Shown here one piece after another: positions 27,504-35,162 of a DNA stretch of 47,216 nt. Numbering within the stretch: position 1 is the first letter of the stretch; every line of letters begins with the position of its first letter. This DNA comes from a virus. Both the position numbers and the translations under genes were made by a program. The notes under the pieces are model-generated. The model did no database searches and was not told where the DNA came from. It saw only the letters and a list, made by a program, of their open reading frames with translations. Location: positions 1 through 47,216 of IMG/VR virus record IMGVR_UViG_3300031702_000009. One strand, 5' to 3'.

Positions 27504-28572
27504 CCTTTTCCTTTAAAGGGTTAGAAGGATCTACGTCTAAGTACTTTGCCCACTCTGCATAGAAGTGACGCATGCCAACTTCATCATGTATAGTGTTGTT
27601 TTCATGTCTGCCATGTAGTATGCTTCTCTTCTCAGTGCCAGGAGCCATAGCTACGCCTTGTCCGGTAACAGCCAACAAGTCTTCGTGCAAGTTACGTCCG
27701 AACGGTCCCCATATTGTATTGTGATCATTTATACGTTGTTCGCGTTCTTCCGGAGTATCACTTAACAAACCGTATCCACGGAACTCAATTAATACACTGT
27801 CTGGACCTAGTGGAGTAATACTATCTGTACGGTAAGCACTGCCTCGTAGGTTAAAGTTGTAGCCTGGAAACAAGTCTACCATGTACCACTGGTTGGGCGG
27901 AACTCCTGGAAAGGTTAATGCTCCACGGTCTGCGGCTCCTTCAAACTTGTCATACTGCACTTCGAAGCTACCAACGTTAACGTGTCCGTTGTCAAAGCCT
28001 GTACATGCACGAGCAAAGTACTCATCAGTGAATCCAGTTATTCTATTAAAGTAATGTAAATAGTCGTGATAGAACTCACTGTTAGTGTCATGCCATAACT
28101 TATAGTTTGTAGGAATGATTGCTTTATGGTAATGGAATACTTCTAGTTCTTCTGTGTCAATTGCTGTAGCAATACAATCAAATGCACCGTCTGTCCATTG
28201 CTCTACGTCCATGGTTGGGTTATCGTTTAGTGTTGTCCATACCATGCCGCCATATTTTACTTCGCTGTGTAACTCTCTAGATTCAATTTTATAGTCTGGA
28301 TCAACTGTACCAGCTACTCCCTTGAGTCCAGGATTGATATAGCATCCAATACGATCACCGTGATTGATTATAACTATGTTTCGAAATGCAATTTGAGATG
28401 TTCGATAGTCTCCTGGATTCTTTATTTCACTCTTGTGAATGATAGGGATCCAAACTTTAGAAAATATCTTTTCGATTTCTTGTTTGTAAATTTCATGACT
28501 ACTGTAGCACTCGCTACTTATGTATTCGACTGTTGGTTCTGCTAACCAATCTTTGTGGTTTCTTGCACCCAT
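27487..28572 (-). CDS. Rieske-oxygenase-like protein lacking the Fe-S cluster ligands
   Basis: 361 residues. The N-terminus (YKQEIEKIFSKVWIPIIHKS followed by PGDYRTSQI) and the C-terminal domain follow ring-hydroxylating oxygenase alpha subunits. The catalytic domain keeps NYKLWHDTNSEFYHDYLHYF, with His169 and His173 as mononuclear iron ligands, and an acidic candidate in NLHEDLLAV. The Rieske motifs CxH and CxxH are missing: the places where they should be read CYINPGLKGV and SEVKYGGMVW. It therefore probably cannot bind a [2Fe-2S] cluster. It could be a catalytically altered oxygenase or a binding protein. A ferredoxin reductase gene lies 0.6 kb upstream. Confidence 0.75.
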   Translation of the reverse strand: MGARNHKDWLAEPTVEYISSECYSSHEIYKQEIEKIFSKVWIPIIHKSEIKNPGDYRTSQIAFRNIVIINHGDRIGCYINPGLKGVAGTVDPDYKIESRELHSEVKYGGMVWTTLNDNPTMDVEQWTDGAFDCIATAIDTEELEVFHYHKAIIPTNYKLWHDTNSEFYHDYLHYFNRITGFTDEYFARACTGFDNGHVNVGSFEVQYDKFEGAADRGALTFPGVPPNQWYMVDLFPGYNFNLRGSAYRTDSITPLGPDSVLIEFRGYGLLSDTPEEREQRINDHNTIWGPFGRNLHEDLLAVTGQGVAMAPGTEKRSILHGRHENNTIHDEVGMRHFYAEWAKYLDVDPSNPLKEKVDKVA

Positions 28573-28603
28573 TACACTTTCTCCTTTACAATGTATTTAA
28601 TAT

Positions 28604-28632
28604 ATAATAACACGTAAAATGAAGAAAGTCTA
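28604..28632 (-). promoter_or_regulatory. Possible promoter of the Rieske-like gene
   Basis: Minus strand TAGACT, 17-base spacer, TATTAT; weaker than its neighbours. Confidence 0.45.
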
Positions 28633-28665
28633 ATTGAATGATCCTATGAGCTAATAGACAATGTG

Positions 28666-28851
28666 TTAACCTTTTTTTGCAGTTTTTTCTGCTTTAGTTA
28701 ACTTATTGTTCCAGGTGTTGTTACTAATGCCAAGTTCACTAGGCATATCTTTTGTTTTGCCAATAATTACTTCGCCACCCTTTGCAAGGAACTGTGCTAC
28801 TAAGTCTTCTGTTTCTTTATCTTTTTTATTTGGGCTGTGATTCATTGACAT
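28666..28851 (-). CDS. 61-residue basic protein
   Basis: Polar, Lys-rich; LVAQFLAKGGEVIIGKTK followed by LGISNNTWNNKLTKAEKTAK could form a compact helix-turn-helix-like domain. No known motif. Small early genes of this type are frequent near promoters in T4-like marine phages. Confidence 0.6.
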   Translation of the reverse strand: MSMNHSPNKKDKETEDLVAQFLAKGGEVIIGKTKDMPSELGISNNTWNNKLTKAEKTAKKG

Positions 28852-28876
28852 TTATATGTTCCTTTTGTGTACTACA

Positions 28877-28905
28877 GTTGTAGCATATTTACATAAACAT
28901 GTCAA
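28877..28905 (-). promoter_or_regulatory. Sigma-70-type promoter
   Basis: Minus strand TTGACA, 17-base spacer, TACAAC; the -35 box lies in the end of the gene at 28889-29194. Confidence 0.6.
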
Positions 28906-29194
28906 GTTCTTTTTCTACAGTCTCTTTTGTTTCTTTTTCTTCAGGACGGATAGGTTCTAGCCATGTGTCAGCAATGTATGCTTTAGGACTTGGACCCATC
29001 TGTATTGTAATGTCGTCTCCACCGATCCACCAATAGTGGTCTGTAACTAAGCAAGTACAAGTAAACCCCATAAATTCAAAGGTTTCATTTTCTTGGAACT
29101 TACCTATGTACTCAACTACTTTTACAACTCGTCCAATATTCTCTGGACGCACTGAGTAGATAATTTTAGCATAGTCGCCTTGTTTACACTTCAT
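28889..29194 (-). CDS. Small beta-rich protein coupled to the ferredoxin reductase gene
   Basis: 101 residues. GDYAKIIYSVRPENIGRVVKVVEYIG and IADTWLEPIRP suggest an SH3-like barrel. Two Cys sit as CTC in the centre. It overlaps the reductase gene by ATGA, so they are translated together. The role is unknown. Confidence 0.6.
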   Translation of the reverse strand: MKCKQGDYAKIIYSVRPENIGRVVKVVEYIGKFQENETFEFMGFTCTCLVTDHYWWIGGDDITIQMGPSPKAYIADTWLEPIRPEEKETKETVEKELDMFM

Positions 29195-29916
29195 GATACA
29201 AATGCCTTCTCTTGTACATAGGTTGCTGATTGTTTGGTACTACCTTCTACAAAGCTAAGGCTTTCTAAACGTGCTTTCATTTCTTCGTTAAATCCCATCG
29301 AACCGCACAACATAACTCTGTCATCAGTTGGATTAACTCCGTACCACAAATCCTCATTGTCAATGAAGTGTGTAATGCGTCCGCGTCTTATATAATCTTC
29401 TTGTGTTACTGTTGGAATATATTCAATTGGTAAGTCTTCTAGCATTGCGTTGTATGCCTGTAGTTCTGCTACTTGCCTTACTGTCCAACAAAGTGTTATC
29501 TTATCGTAGATATCATATATCTCTGGATCTCTAAGCAAACTAATAAAAGGAGCAATACCTGTTCCTGTTGCCATCAACCAAAGATGTCCGCCAAGTGTTA
29601 CGTTAGCTAGTGTAAGTGTGCCAGTTGGCTTTTCGCCTACTTCTAGTTCATCACCTACTTGAATGTGCTGTAGCTTACTTGTTAGTGGACCATCTTGTAC
29701 TTTGATACTATAGAATTCTAAATAGTCATCGTAAGGACCACTTGCAATTGAATATGCTCTTAGTATCGGTTTGTTCTTTTGAAGCTTCTCTGAAAAATGA
29801 TCTAACCCAATCATTACAAACTCGCCTGCGGCAAATCTGTATGTGCGTGGTCGTTCTGTTCTAATCCGAAATAGCTTGTCTGTATAATGTTCTACTTCAA
29901 TTACTTTTAGTTTCAT
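29191..29916 (-). CDS. fpr: Ferredoxin/flavodoxin-NADP reductase
   Basis: 241 residues, full length for bacterial Fpr. RAYSIAS binds FAD (about 51-57), GTGIAPFISLLRD binds NADP (about 117-129), VMLCGSMGF follows, and the C-terminus is YVQEKAFVS with the stacking aromatic region. It passes electrons between NADPH and ferredoxin or flavodoxin. Heme oxygenase and bilin reductase in this genome need reduced ferredoxin, so it may feed them; no ferredoxin gene is seen in this window. Confidence 0.92.
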   Translation of the reverse strand: MKLKVIEVEHYTDKLFRIRTERPRTYRFAAGEFVMIGLDHFSEKLQKNKPILRAYSIASGPYDDYLEFYSIKVQDGPLTSKLQHIQVGDELEVGEKPTGTLTLANVTLGGHLWLMATGTGIAPFISLLRDPEIYDIYDKITLCWTVRQVAELQAYNAMLEDLPIEYIPTVTQEDYIRRGRITHFIDNEDLWYGVNPTDDRVMLCGSMGFNEEMKARLESLSFVEGSTKQSATYVQEKAFVS

Positions 29917-29917
29917 A

Positions 29918-30127
29918 CTACCACCAGCCTAATGTTCTGCCATTACCTGTAATAATCATACAACATGTTAGTACATGAAGTATGATCCAAAAAGAGCGAA
30001 AAGCCAGAGCCTTCTTTACATCGCGTTGTGATATAGGAAGAAACTCTGGCTTATCATTGTCTGTAAGACCAACGGGCATACCAACGGTTCTTGCCCATGT
30101 TGTGAGCCAGCGCCGTTGCCCGCTCAT
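29918..30127 (-). CDS. Small C-terminally anchored membrane protein
   Basis: 69 residues. The N-terminal polar half is followed by a membrane segment (FRSFWIILHVLTCCMIITGN, about 44-63) and ends NGRTLGWW. The start directly follows the previous stop (TAAATG). No family name, but the sequence looks conserved in type among marine T4-like phages. Confidence 0.6.
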   Translation of the reverse strand: MSGQRRWLTTWARTVGMPVGLTDNDKPEFLPISQRDVKKALAFRSFWIILHVLTCCMIITGNGRTLGWW

Positions 30128-30304
30128 TTACATGCCGTTCTTTTTATCTTGGATTTCTGCTCTGCGACCTTTAGTCAATTTACCTAAATCACCAAGTGCT
30201 TTACGTGCTCGTGCCGCGGCCGCTTTCACGCTCTTATCTTCCCAGCTATCATGTTCTGTTAGATAGTTGTTAAATGCTTGTACGATTTCTTCATGAATAC
30301 TCAT
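30128..30304 (-). CDS. 58-residue Ala/Lys-rich basic protein
   Basis: AGGAGAAGTAAAAT precedes the ATG. KSVKAAAARARKALGDLGKL and TKGRRAEIQDKKNGM give a highly basic, helical C-terminal half, like small nucleic-acid-binding proteins of T4-like marine phages. It is the first gene after a strong promoter (30337-30365). Confidence 0.7.
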   Translation of the reverse strand: MSIHEEIVQAFNNYLTEHDSWEDKSVKAAAARARKALGDLGKLTKGRRAEIQDKKNGM

Positions 30305-30336
30305 ATTTTACTTCTCCTATTGTTGTTAGTAATATA

Positions 30337-30365
30337 ATTATAACACCTTCCTGGTGTTCTGTCAA
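30337..30365 (-). promoter_or_regulatory. Sigma-70-type promoter
   Basis: Minus strand TTGACA, 17-base spacer, TATAAT. The TGA in the -35 box is the stop codon of the PAAR gene. Confidence 0.85.
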
Positions 30366-30655
30366 CCTGCATTTACATCAGGGCTGCCAGATGATGATGT
30401 ATTAGGAACCCAACTTCCGTGGCCTCCAGTAGCATCACCTTTCCTGTGAACAGGTTTACCATTCACTTTTACAGTACCACTTCCTGCTGTTGCAGGGTCT
30501 CCACAACTAGTAGTGTCGTCCACTCGAACAACCTTTGCACCGTTTACATTTACATCAGGTGACCCTGTTGCATATGCTGTTTGGTGAAACGGATTAGGTG
30601 TTGGACTTGCGTGTCCAGCGTGTTTGTCTAATCCTACTCTAGTTATTTCGGGCAT
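30362..30655 (-). CDS. PAAR-domain tail-spike tip protein
   Basis: 97 residues built of PAAR-type repeats: GHASPTPNPFHQTAYATGSP, VNGKPVHRKGDATGGHGSW and the final GSPDVNAG. His and Cys (CGDPA, H) can bind the tip metal. In T4 the equivalent is gp5.4, which caps the gp5 spike and pierces the host envelope. A virion protein placed among nrd-region genes is common in T4-like marine phages. Confidence 0.9.
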   Translation of the reverse strand: MPEITRVGLDKHAGHASPTPNPFHQTAYATGSPDVNVNGAKVVRVDDTTSCGDPATAGSGTVKVNGKPVHRKGDATGGHGSWVPNTSSSGSPDVNAG

Positions 30656-30666
30656 CTGTTATTCCT

Positions 30667-30957
30667 TTATACCAATGCTATACCGGATGTCTGTTTAGTA
30701 TACTGCTTGCTAATTTCACTTTCGGTCTTAGCCATGCAAAGCACAGAATTAGCTTGCAATACAAACTTACCATCGGGTGATACGCTGAACATGAAAGGAG
30801 CAAGTCCTAGTCCTTGTTCTTGCATAATTAATACCATTGGCTTTTTAACTGTGTATGACGTTGCAGTTTCAGAATCTAAGCGTCCGATAATTTCTTCACC
30901 TGAGCTTAGTTTAAAACTTACATTGTCGCCTACTTTGTAGGGTATTTCAATAATCAT
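30667..30957 (-). CDS. LSm/SH3-like small protein
   Basis: 96 residues. VGDNVSFKLSSGEEIIGRLD followed by TSYTVKKP is the G-E-x-x-G-x strand pattern of LSm/Hfq-like folds; a Met/Phe-rich second half follows. The stop overlaps the start region of the gene upstream. RNA binding is possible but unproven. Confidence 0.55.
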   Translation of the reverse strand: MIIEIPYKVGDNVSFKLSSGEEIIGRLDSETATSYTVKKPMVLIMQEQGLGLAPFMFSVSPDGKFVLQANSVLCMAKTESEISKQYTKQTSGIALV

Positions 30958-31208
30958 TATAGTGAGTGTCCTGTTCCGTTATAGTTAGTGTTTTCTAAAT
31001 ATTCTCCTAGCTTATCGTAGCCGCCGATGTTAGTACTCCATACTTTAATTTGAGGAAATGTTCTTGCTCCTGGAAATGATTCCAGCACTTGTTCACGAGT
31101 AAAGTCTGTACCTAATTGTTTATAGGTATACTTTAACTTTCTTTGTTCACATAGTGCCTTTGCCATGTCACAAAACGGACAAGCTGGCTTTCCCCAAATT
31201 TCGATCAT
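30957..31208 (-). CDS. Glutaredoxin
   Basis: 83 residues; dithiol active site CPFC at 11-14, then TFPQIKVW with the cis-Pro and GGYDKL for glutathione. It donates electrons to ribonucleotide reductase. It overlaps nrdB by ATGA and so is co-translated with it, as in other T4-like phages. Confidence 0.93.
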   Translation of the reverse strand: MIEIWGKPACPFCDMAKALCEQRKLKYTYKQLGTDFTREQVLESFPGARTFPQIKVWSTNIGGYDKLGEYLENTNYNGTGHSL

Positions 31209-32308
31209 AAACTAAATCCTTTAAGTGTTTCAGTACTTACATCTTGTTTAATGCCGCCTACAATGTAGGAAGAATTTTCAGTTTCTTGTGGAGCAACTTG
31301 CAAGCCTGAACTTGACAACCAATGTGTAGTCCACGGAAGCGGATTAGTATTAACTGGTTGATCAAATATAGCAGTTAGGTTAAGTGCTTTCAACCTACGA
31401 TTTGCAATGTACTCTACATATTGATTAAGCAATGTAGTGTTAAGACCAATCATCGATCCGTCTTTGAACAAATACTCCGCCCAATCTTTTTCTTCTTCAA
31501 CACATTCGCGCCACAAGTCATATACATCTTCTTCGCAGTCCTTAGCAATGCCGGCCATTTCTGGATCGTCTTTGCCTTGTGCCCAAAGTTTCAATACGTG
31601 TGTTGATAACGCTAGGTGCTGTGCCTCATCGCGAGCAATAAGACTAATAATCTTAGCACTACCTTCCATTAGCTTTAATTCTCCAAAGCCAAATGTGCAA
31701 GCAAAACTTACATAAAAACGCAAGCCTTCTAAGATATTTACTGTCATCATTGCCATGTACAACTTACGCTTTACATCAGCCATGCTACCTTCACCTCGGT
31801 GATTGTATGCATCAGCGGCTTGAGTAAACGCATCGTAGTGCTTAGTAACACTAGTTGCACGAGCAATAATCTTGTCATCGTCTAGAATAGTGTCAAACAC
31901 TTCTGCTGGGTCAGCATACACATTCTTCATAATATGTGTGTAGCTACGTGAGTGAATTGTTTCAAAGAAGTCCCAAGTAACAATACACCCTTCTAGTTCA
32001 GGAAGTGACACATGCGGCAAAAATGCTAGGCATGGACCACGTCCTTGGACACTATCGAGTAGTGTTTGATATTTTAAATTAGCAGTAAAGATATGCTTTT
32101 GCTCTGGGCGGAAGTTAGCAAAGTCTGCACGATCTTTCTGCAAACTTACTTCTTCTGGTCGCCAAAAGTAACCAAGCATTGTTTGATTGAGTTTATCAAA
32201 CACAGGAAACCTAAACGTATCATAACGTTGTGTGTTCATGTCTGCTCCGAAGAACATGTCCTGCTTTGTGAAATCTACTATTTCCTGATTAAATACTGTC
32301 TTAGCCAT
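31205..32308 (-). CDS. nrdB: Ribonucleotide reductase class Ia beta subunit
   Basis: 367 residues. The radical Tyr lies in TIHSRSYTH and the diiron ligands are present: Asp of LLDSVQG, Glu of FFETIH with His, then EGLRFY and IARDEAQH. It generates the tyrosyl radical that the alpha subunit uses to reduce ribonucleotides to deoxyribonucleotides. Promoter at 32335-32363; it is followed by glutaredoxin. Confidence 0.96.
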   Translation of the reverse strand: MAKTVFNQEIVDFTKQDMFFGADMNTQRYDTFRFPVFDKLNQTMLGYFWRPEEVSLQKDRADFANFRPEQKHIFTANLKYQTLLDSVQGRGPCLAFLPHVSLPELEGCIVTWDFFETIHSRSYTHIMKNVYADPAEVFDTILDDDKIIARATSVTKHYDAFTQAADAYNHRGEGSMADVKRKLYMAMMTVNILEGLRFYVSFACTFGFGELKLMEGSAKIISLIARDEAQHLALSTHVLKLWAQGKDDPEMAGIAKDCEEDVYDLWRECVEEEKDWAEYLFKDGSMIGLNTTLLNQYVEYIANRRLKALNLTAIFDQPVNTNPLPWTTHWLSSSGLQVAPQETENSSYIVGGIKQDVSTETLKGFSL

Positions 32309-32334
32309 GTGTGTCTTTCCTTATTATATAACTT

Positions 32335-32363
32335 AGTATACGCTGTCTCAGCGTGTCCGTCAA
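32335..32363 (-). promoter_or_regulatory. Sigma-70-type promoter of nrdB-grx
   Basis: Minus strand TTGACG, 17-base spacer, TATACT. Confidence 0.75.
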
Positions 32364-32366
32364 CCT

Positions 32367-34682
32367 TTAAATTGCGCAACTATCGCAAAATTCATCGTAC
32401 TCATCGTCAGTACCTGAAAATTCTGATCGTTGTAATGCTGGTAATGCTGTGTCATCTGGTAGTTCATTTGGGTCTACTTTGTAATCATATGTGTTCTGAT
32501 AGTAACTTGTCTTCCAACCCATCTTATAAGTTGTTAGTAAGTCCTGCATCATTACACTCATTGGTACTTCGTTGTCTGGAAACTGTGTAGGATTGTATGA
32601 CCAGTTACCACTAATGCCTTGATCAAAGAACTTTTGCATTACTGCAACGATATTGATGTAGCCTTCGTTACTAGGCATATCCCATAGCAATGTGTAGTGA
32701 TTCTTTAGAGTCTGAAACTGTGGAACAATCTGCTTAAGAGGCCCTTTTTTGGATAATTTAGTGGACAAGTATCCCCTAGGTGGTTCAATTCCGTTTGTGG
32801 CATTTGACACAACGGACGAGCTCTCTGAAGGCATTTGTGCTGACAAAGTGCTGTGCCTGAGTCCGTGCTCGGTGATATCATTCCGTAAAGTATCCCAATC
32901 ATAATTTAACTTGTGCTCCACAATAGTATCAACATCTTTCTTATAAGTGTCTATAGGAAGTATGCCATCACTGTATTTAGTGCGATCAAAGTAATCACAT
33001 GGACCACGCTCTTGTGCAAGTTTATTGCTTGCTTTGAGCAAGTAGTACTGGAATGCTTCACTCAAGTCGTGTACTAATTGCCATGCTTGCTTGTCTGCAT
33101 ACATTACTTTATTCTTTGCAAGGAAGTGTGCTAGGCCAATGTAGCCTATACCTAAACTACGTCTTGCTTTAGTTGACTTCTCAGCAGCCGCTATTGGATA
33201 GTTTTGATAGTCAATAATTTCTTCTAGCGCACGTACTGCTAGTTCACATAGTTCTTCTAAGTCACTTACGTCTTTAATAAGTCCTACATTAATAGCACTA
33301 AGGATACACAATGCAATTTCGCCTTCTTCGTCATCAATGTGATTAAGTGGCTTAGTTGGCAATGTAATCTCTTGACATAAGTTGCTCATGTACACTTTGT
33401 CTTTGAACGAGCTGTGTGTATTTGCATGGTCGACATTCATAATATAAATGCGCCCTGTCTCTGCACGTTCTTTAATTAACGCACTAAACAAATCCATTGC
33501 TGATACTTTAGTTTTCTTAATGCTTGTAGCACGTTCATACTTCTCGTATAGTTCTTCAAATAGTGCTGGGTCGCCAAAGTATGCTTCATACAACCCAGGT
33601 ACTTCGTGTGGCGAGAATAGAGTTATGTCACCGCCAGATAACAACCGTTCATACATAGTTTTGTTTAACTGTATGCTGTAGTCTAGTTTGCGTACACGGT
33701 TGTCTTCGGTGCCCTTGTTGTTCTTTAGAACAAGGATGTCTTGAATCTCTTGATGCCACAACGGAAAATGTGTAGTAGCACTGCCGCCTCGCACACCATT
33801 TTGTGTACAACAACGAACTGTTGCTTCAAACTTCTTCATAAACGGGACAATACCTGTGTGTGCTACTTCGCCACCACGTATCTTAGCGTTTACACCACGA
33901 ATTCGTCCTGCGTTAATGCCAATGCCTGCTCTTTGAGCAGTGTAGCGGCCAATAGCCATATCACTTGCAAAGATACTATCAAGTGTATCATCTGCATCAA
34001 CAAGCACACAACTTGCAAACTGACGAACTGGAGTACGCACCCCTGCCATAACTGGAGTTGGAATATTAATTTTAAATAATGATGTTGCATCGTAATAACG
34101 TCTTACGTACTGCATACGTGTTTCTTTAGGATACTGTGCAAACAATGTTGCCGCAACCATCATGTACATAATTTGTGGAGTTTCAAAAATAGCTCCAGTT
34201 GAACGATCCTGTACTAGATACTTGTCTACTACTTGACGTAGTCCTGCGTATGTAAAGTTTTCATCGCGCTTGTGCCGCATGTAACTATTAAGTTGATCTA
34301 GTTCATCTACAGAATAATCAGTTAGAACAGTCGGATCATATAATCCACGTTCAATGTTTTTCTTAATCATTTCAATTAGTGTGATTGGAGCGTATTCGCC
34401 AAACACTGCTTTGTTAGTTGTATAAGATAGTAACCGCGCCGCGGCATACTGGTAATTGGGTGTTTCTAAGTTGATTAGATCGTTTGCTGATCTAATTAAT
34501 ACTTCTTGTATTTCGTTTGTACTCATTCCGTCATAAAATTGTAAATTAGCATTCATCTCAATTTGTGAACTGCTAACCCCTGCTAGACCTTCACATGCTT
34601 CTGCGACTACAACATGAATTTTATCAATGTTTAGTCTTTCTTGCGTACCATTACGCTTTACAACCATAATTCCGTTTGACAT
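32367..34682 (-). CDS. nrdA: Ribonucleotide reductase class Ia alpha subunit
   Basis: 771 residues. An N-terminal ATP cone (VVKRNGTQERLNIDKIH) is followed by the catalytic barrel: RQFASCVLVD (redox Cys), GGVRGG, MSNLCQEITLPTKPLN and ALCILSAINVG (radical and partner Cys), and MPSESSSVVSNATNGIEPP. The C-terminal CDSC tail is the dithiol recharged by glutaredoxin. Similarity to the gammaproteobacterial/T4-like class Ia enzyme is strong throughout. AGGAG lies in front of the ATG. An AATAAATA at 34717-34724 may be a weak late-type promoter. Confidence 0.97.
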   Translation of the reverse strand: MSNGIMVVKRNGTQERLNIDKIHVVVAEACEGLAGVSSSQIEMNANLQFYDGMSTNEIQEVLIRSANDLINLETPNYQYAAARLLSYTTNKAVFGEYAPITLIEMIKKNIERGLYDPTVLTDYSVDELDQLNSYMRHKRDENFTYAGLRQVVDKYLVQDRSTGAIFETPQIMYMMVAATLFAQYPKETRMQYVRRYYDATSLFKINIPTPVMAGVRTPVRQFASCVLVDADDTLDSIFASDMAIGRYTAQRAGIGINAGRIRGVNAKIRGGEVAHTGIVPFMKKFEATVRCCTQNGVRGGSATTHFPLWHQEIQDILVLKNNKGTEDNRVRKLDYSIQLNKTMYERLLSGGDITLFSPHEVPGLYEAYFGDPALFEELYEKYERATSIKKTKVSAMDLFSALIKERAETGRIYIMNVDHANTHSSFKDKVYMSNLCQEITLPTKPLNHIDDEEGEIALCILSAINVGLIKDVSDLEELCELAVRALEEIIDYQNYPIAAAEKSTKARRSLGIGYIGLAHFLAKNKVMYADKQAWQLVHDLSEAFQYYLLKASNKLAQERGPCDYFDRTKYSDGILPIDTYKKDVDTIVEHKLNYDWDTLRNDITEHGLRHSTLSAQMPSESSSVVSNATNGIEPPRGYLSTKLSKKGPLKQIVPQFQTLKNHYTLLWDMPSNEGYINIVAVMQKFFDQGISGNWSYNPTQFPDNEVPMSVMMQDLLTTYKMGWKTSYYQNTYDYKVDPNELPDDTALPALQRSEFSGTDDEYDEFCDSCAI

Positions 34683-34719
34683 CTATTTTTTCTCCTATTC
34701 GTGTGTTTGTTGCTGATAT

Positions 34720-35145
34720 TTATTGTCGCGCTGGCATCTGGAAGACAGATTGCGAAATAAGGTTTTGTTTAATTTCTGTTGCATTAATGTGCTTCTCTTT
34801 GTTGTATCCTAATACTCTATCACCTACATGCAAAAGGTAATAATGGTGACTATTATCTTCGTCCAGTGTTATATGTATCTCAAATTTGACTCCAGAAAAC
34901 CGATCGGTTAATTGTAAAGTATAACACATTCCTAGTAAAATGCAATACTCACAGTACTCATTTTCGTGTATTAATTCCCACGGATCTGGCCACGTTTCCT
35001 TGCTGTAAGGGTCTGTGTGTATGCTAACCTGTGGAAACTGGTTATAATAATCTATTACATCTTGTAGTGGGTCACTAGAGACTTCTAATGACTTCCTGAA
35101 GTTCGACCATTCTAAGAGTCTTCCCTCATATTCAGTTTGTTTCAT
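34720..35145 (-). CDS. Conserved-type phage hypothetical protein
   Basis: 141 residues, acidic and aromatic. The segment WPDPWELIHENEYCEYCILL is similar in pattern to a family found in T4-like cyanophages. No signal or catalytic motif. It follows the tail-fibre gene and may be a chaperone or structural factor (inference). Confidence 0.6.
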   Translation of the reverse strand: MKQTEYEGRLLEWSNFRKSLEVSSDPLQDVIDYYNQFPQVSIHTDPYSKETWPDPWELIHENEYCEYCILLGMCYTLQLTDRFSGVKFEIHITLDEDNSHHYYLLHVGDRVLGYNKEKHINATEIKQNLISQSVFQMPARQ

Positions 35146-35162
35146 CTGTCCAACATTAATTA

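Noticed and set aside
30186-30266. Plus-strand frame covering 29982-30266
   Set aside because: The minus strand here encodes two small genes with good starts (29918-30127, 30128-30304).
32093-32590. Plus-strand frame of 165 codons
   Set aside because: Covers the ends of nrdA and nrdB and their promoter; antisense shadow.
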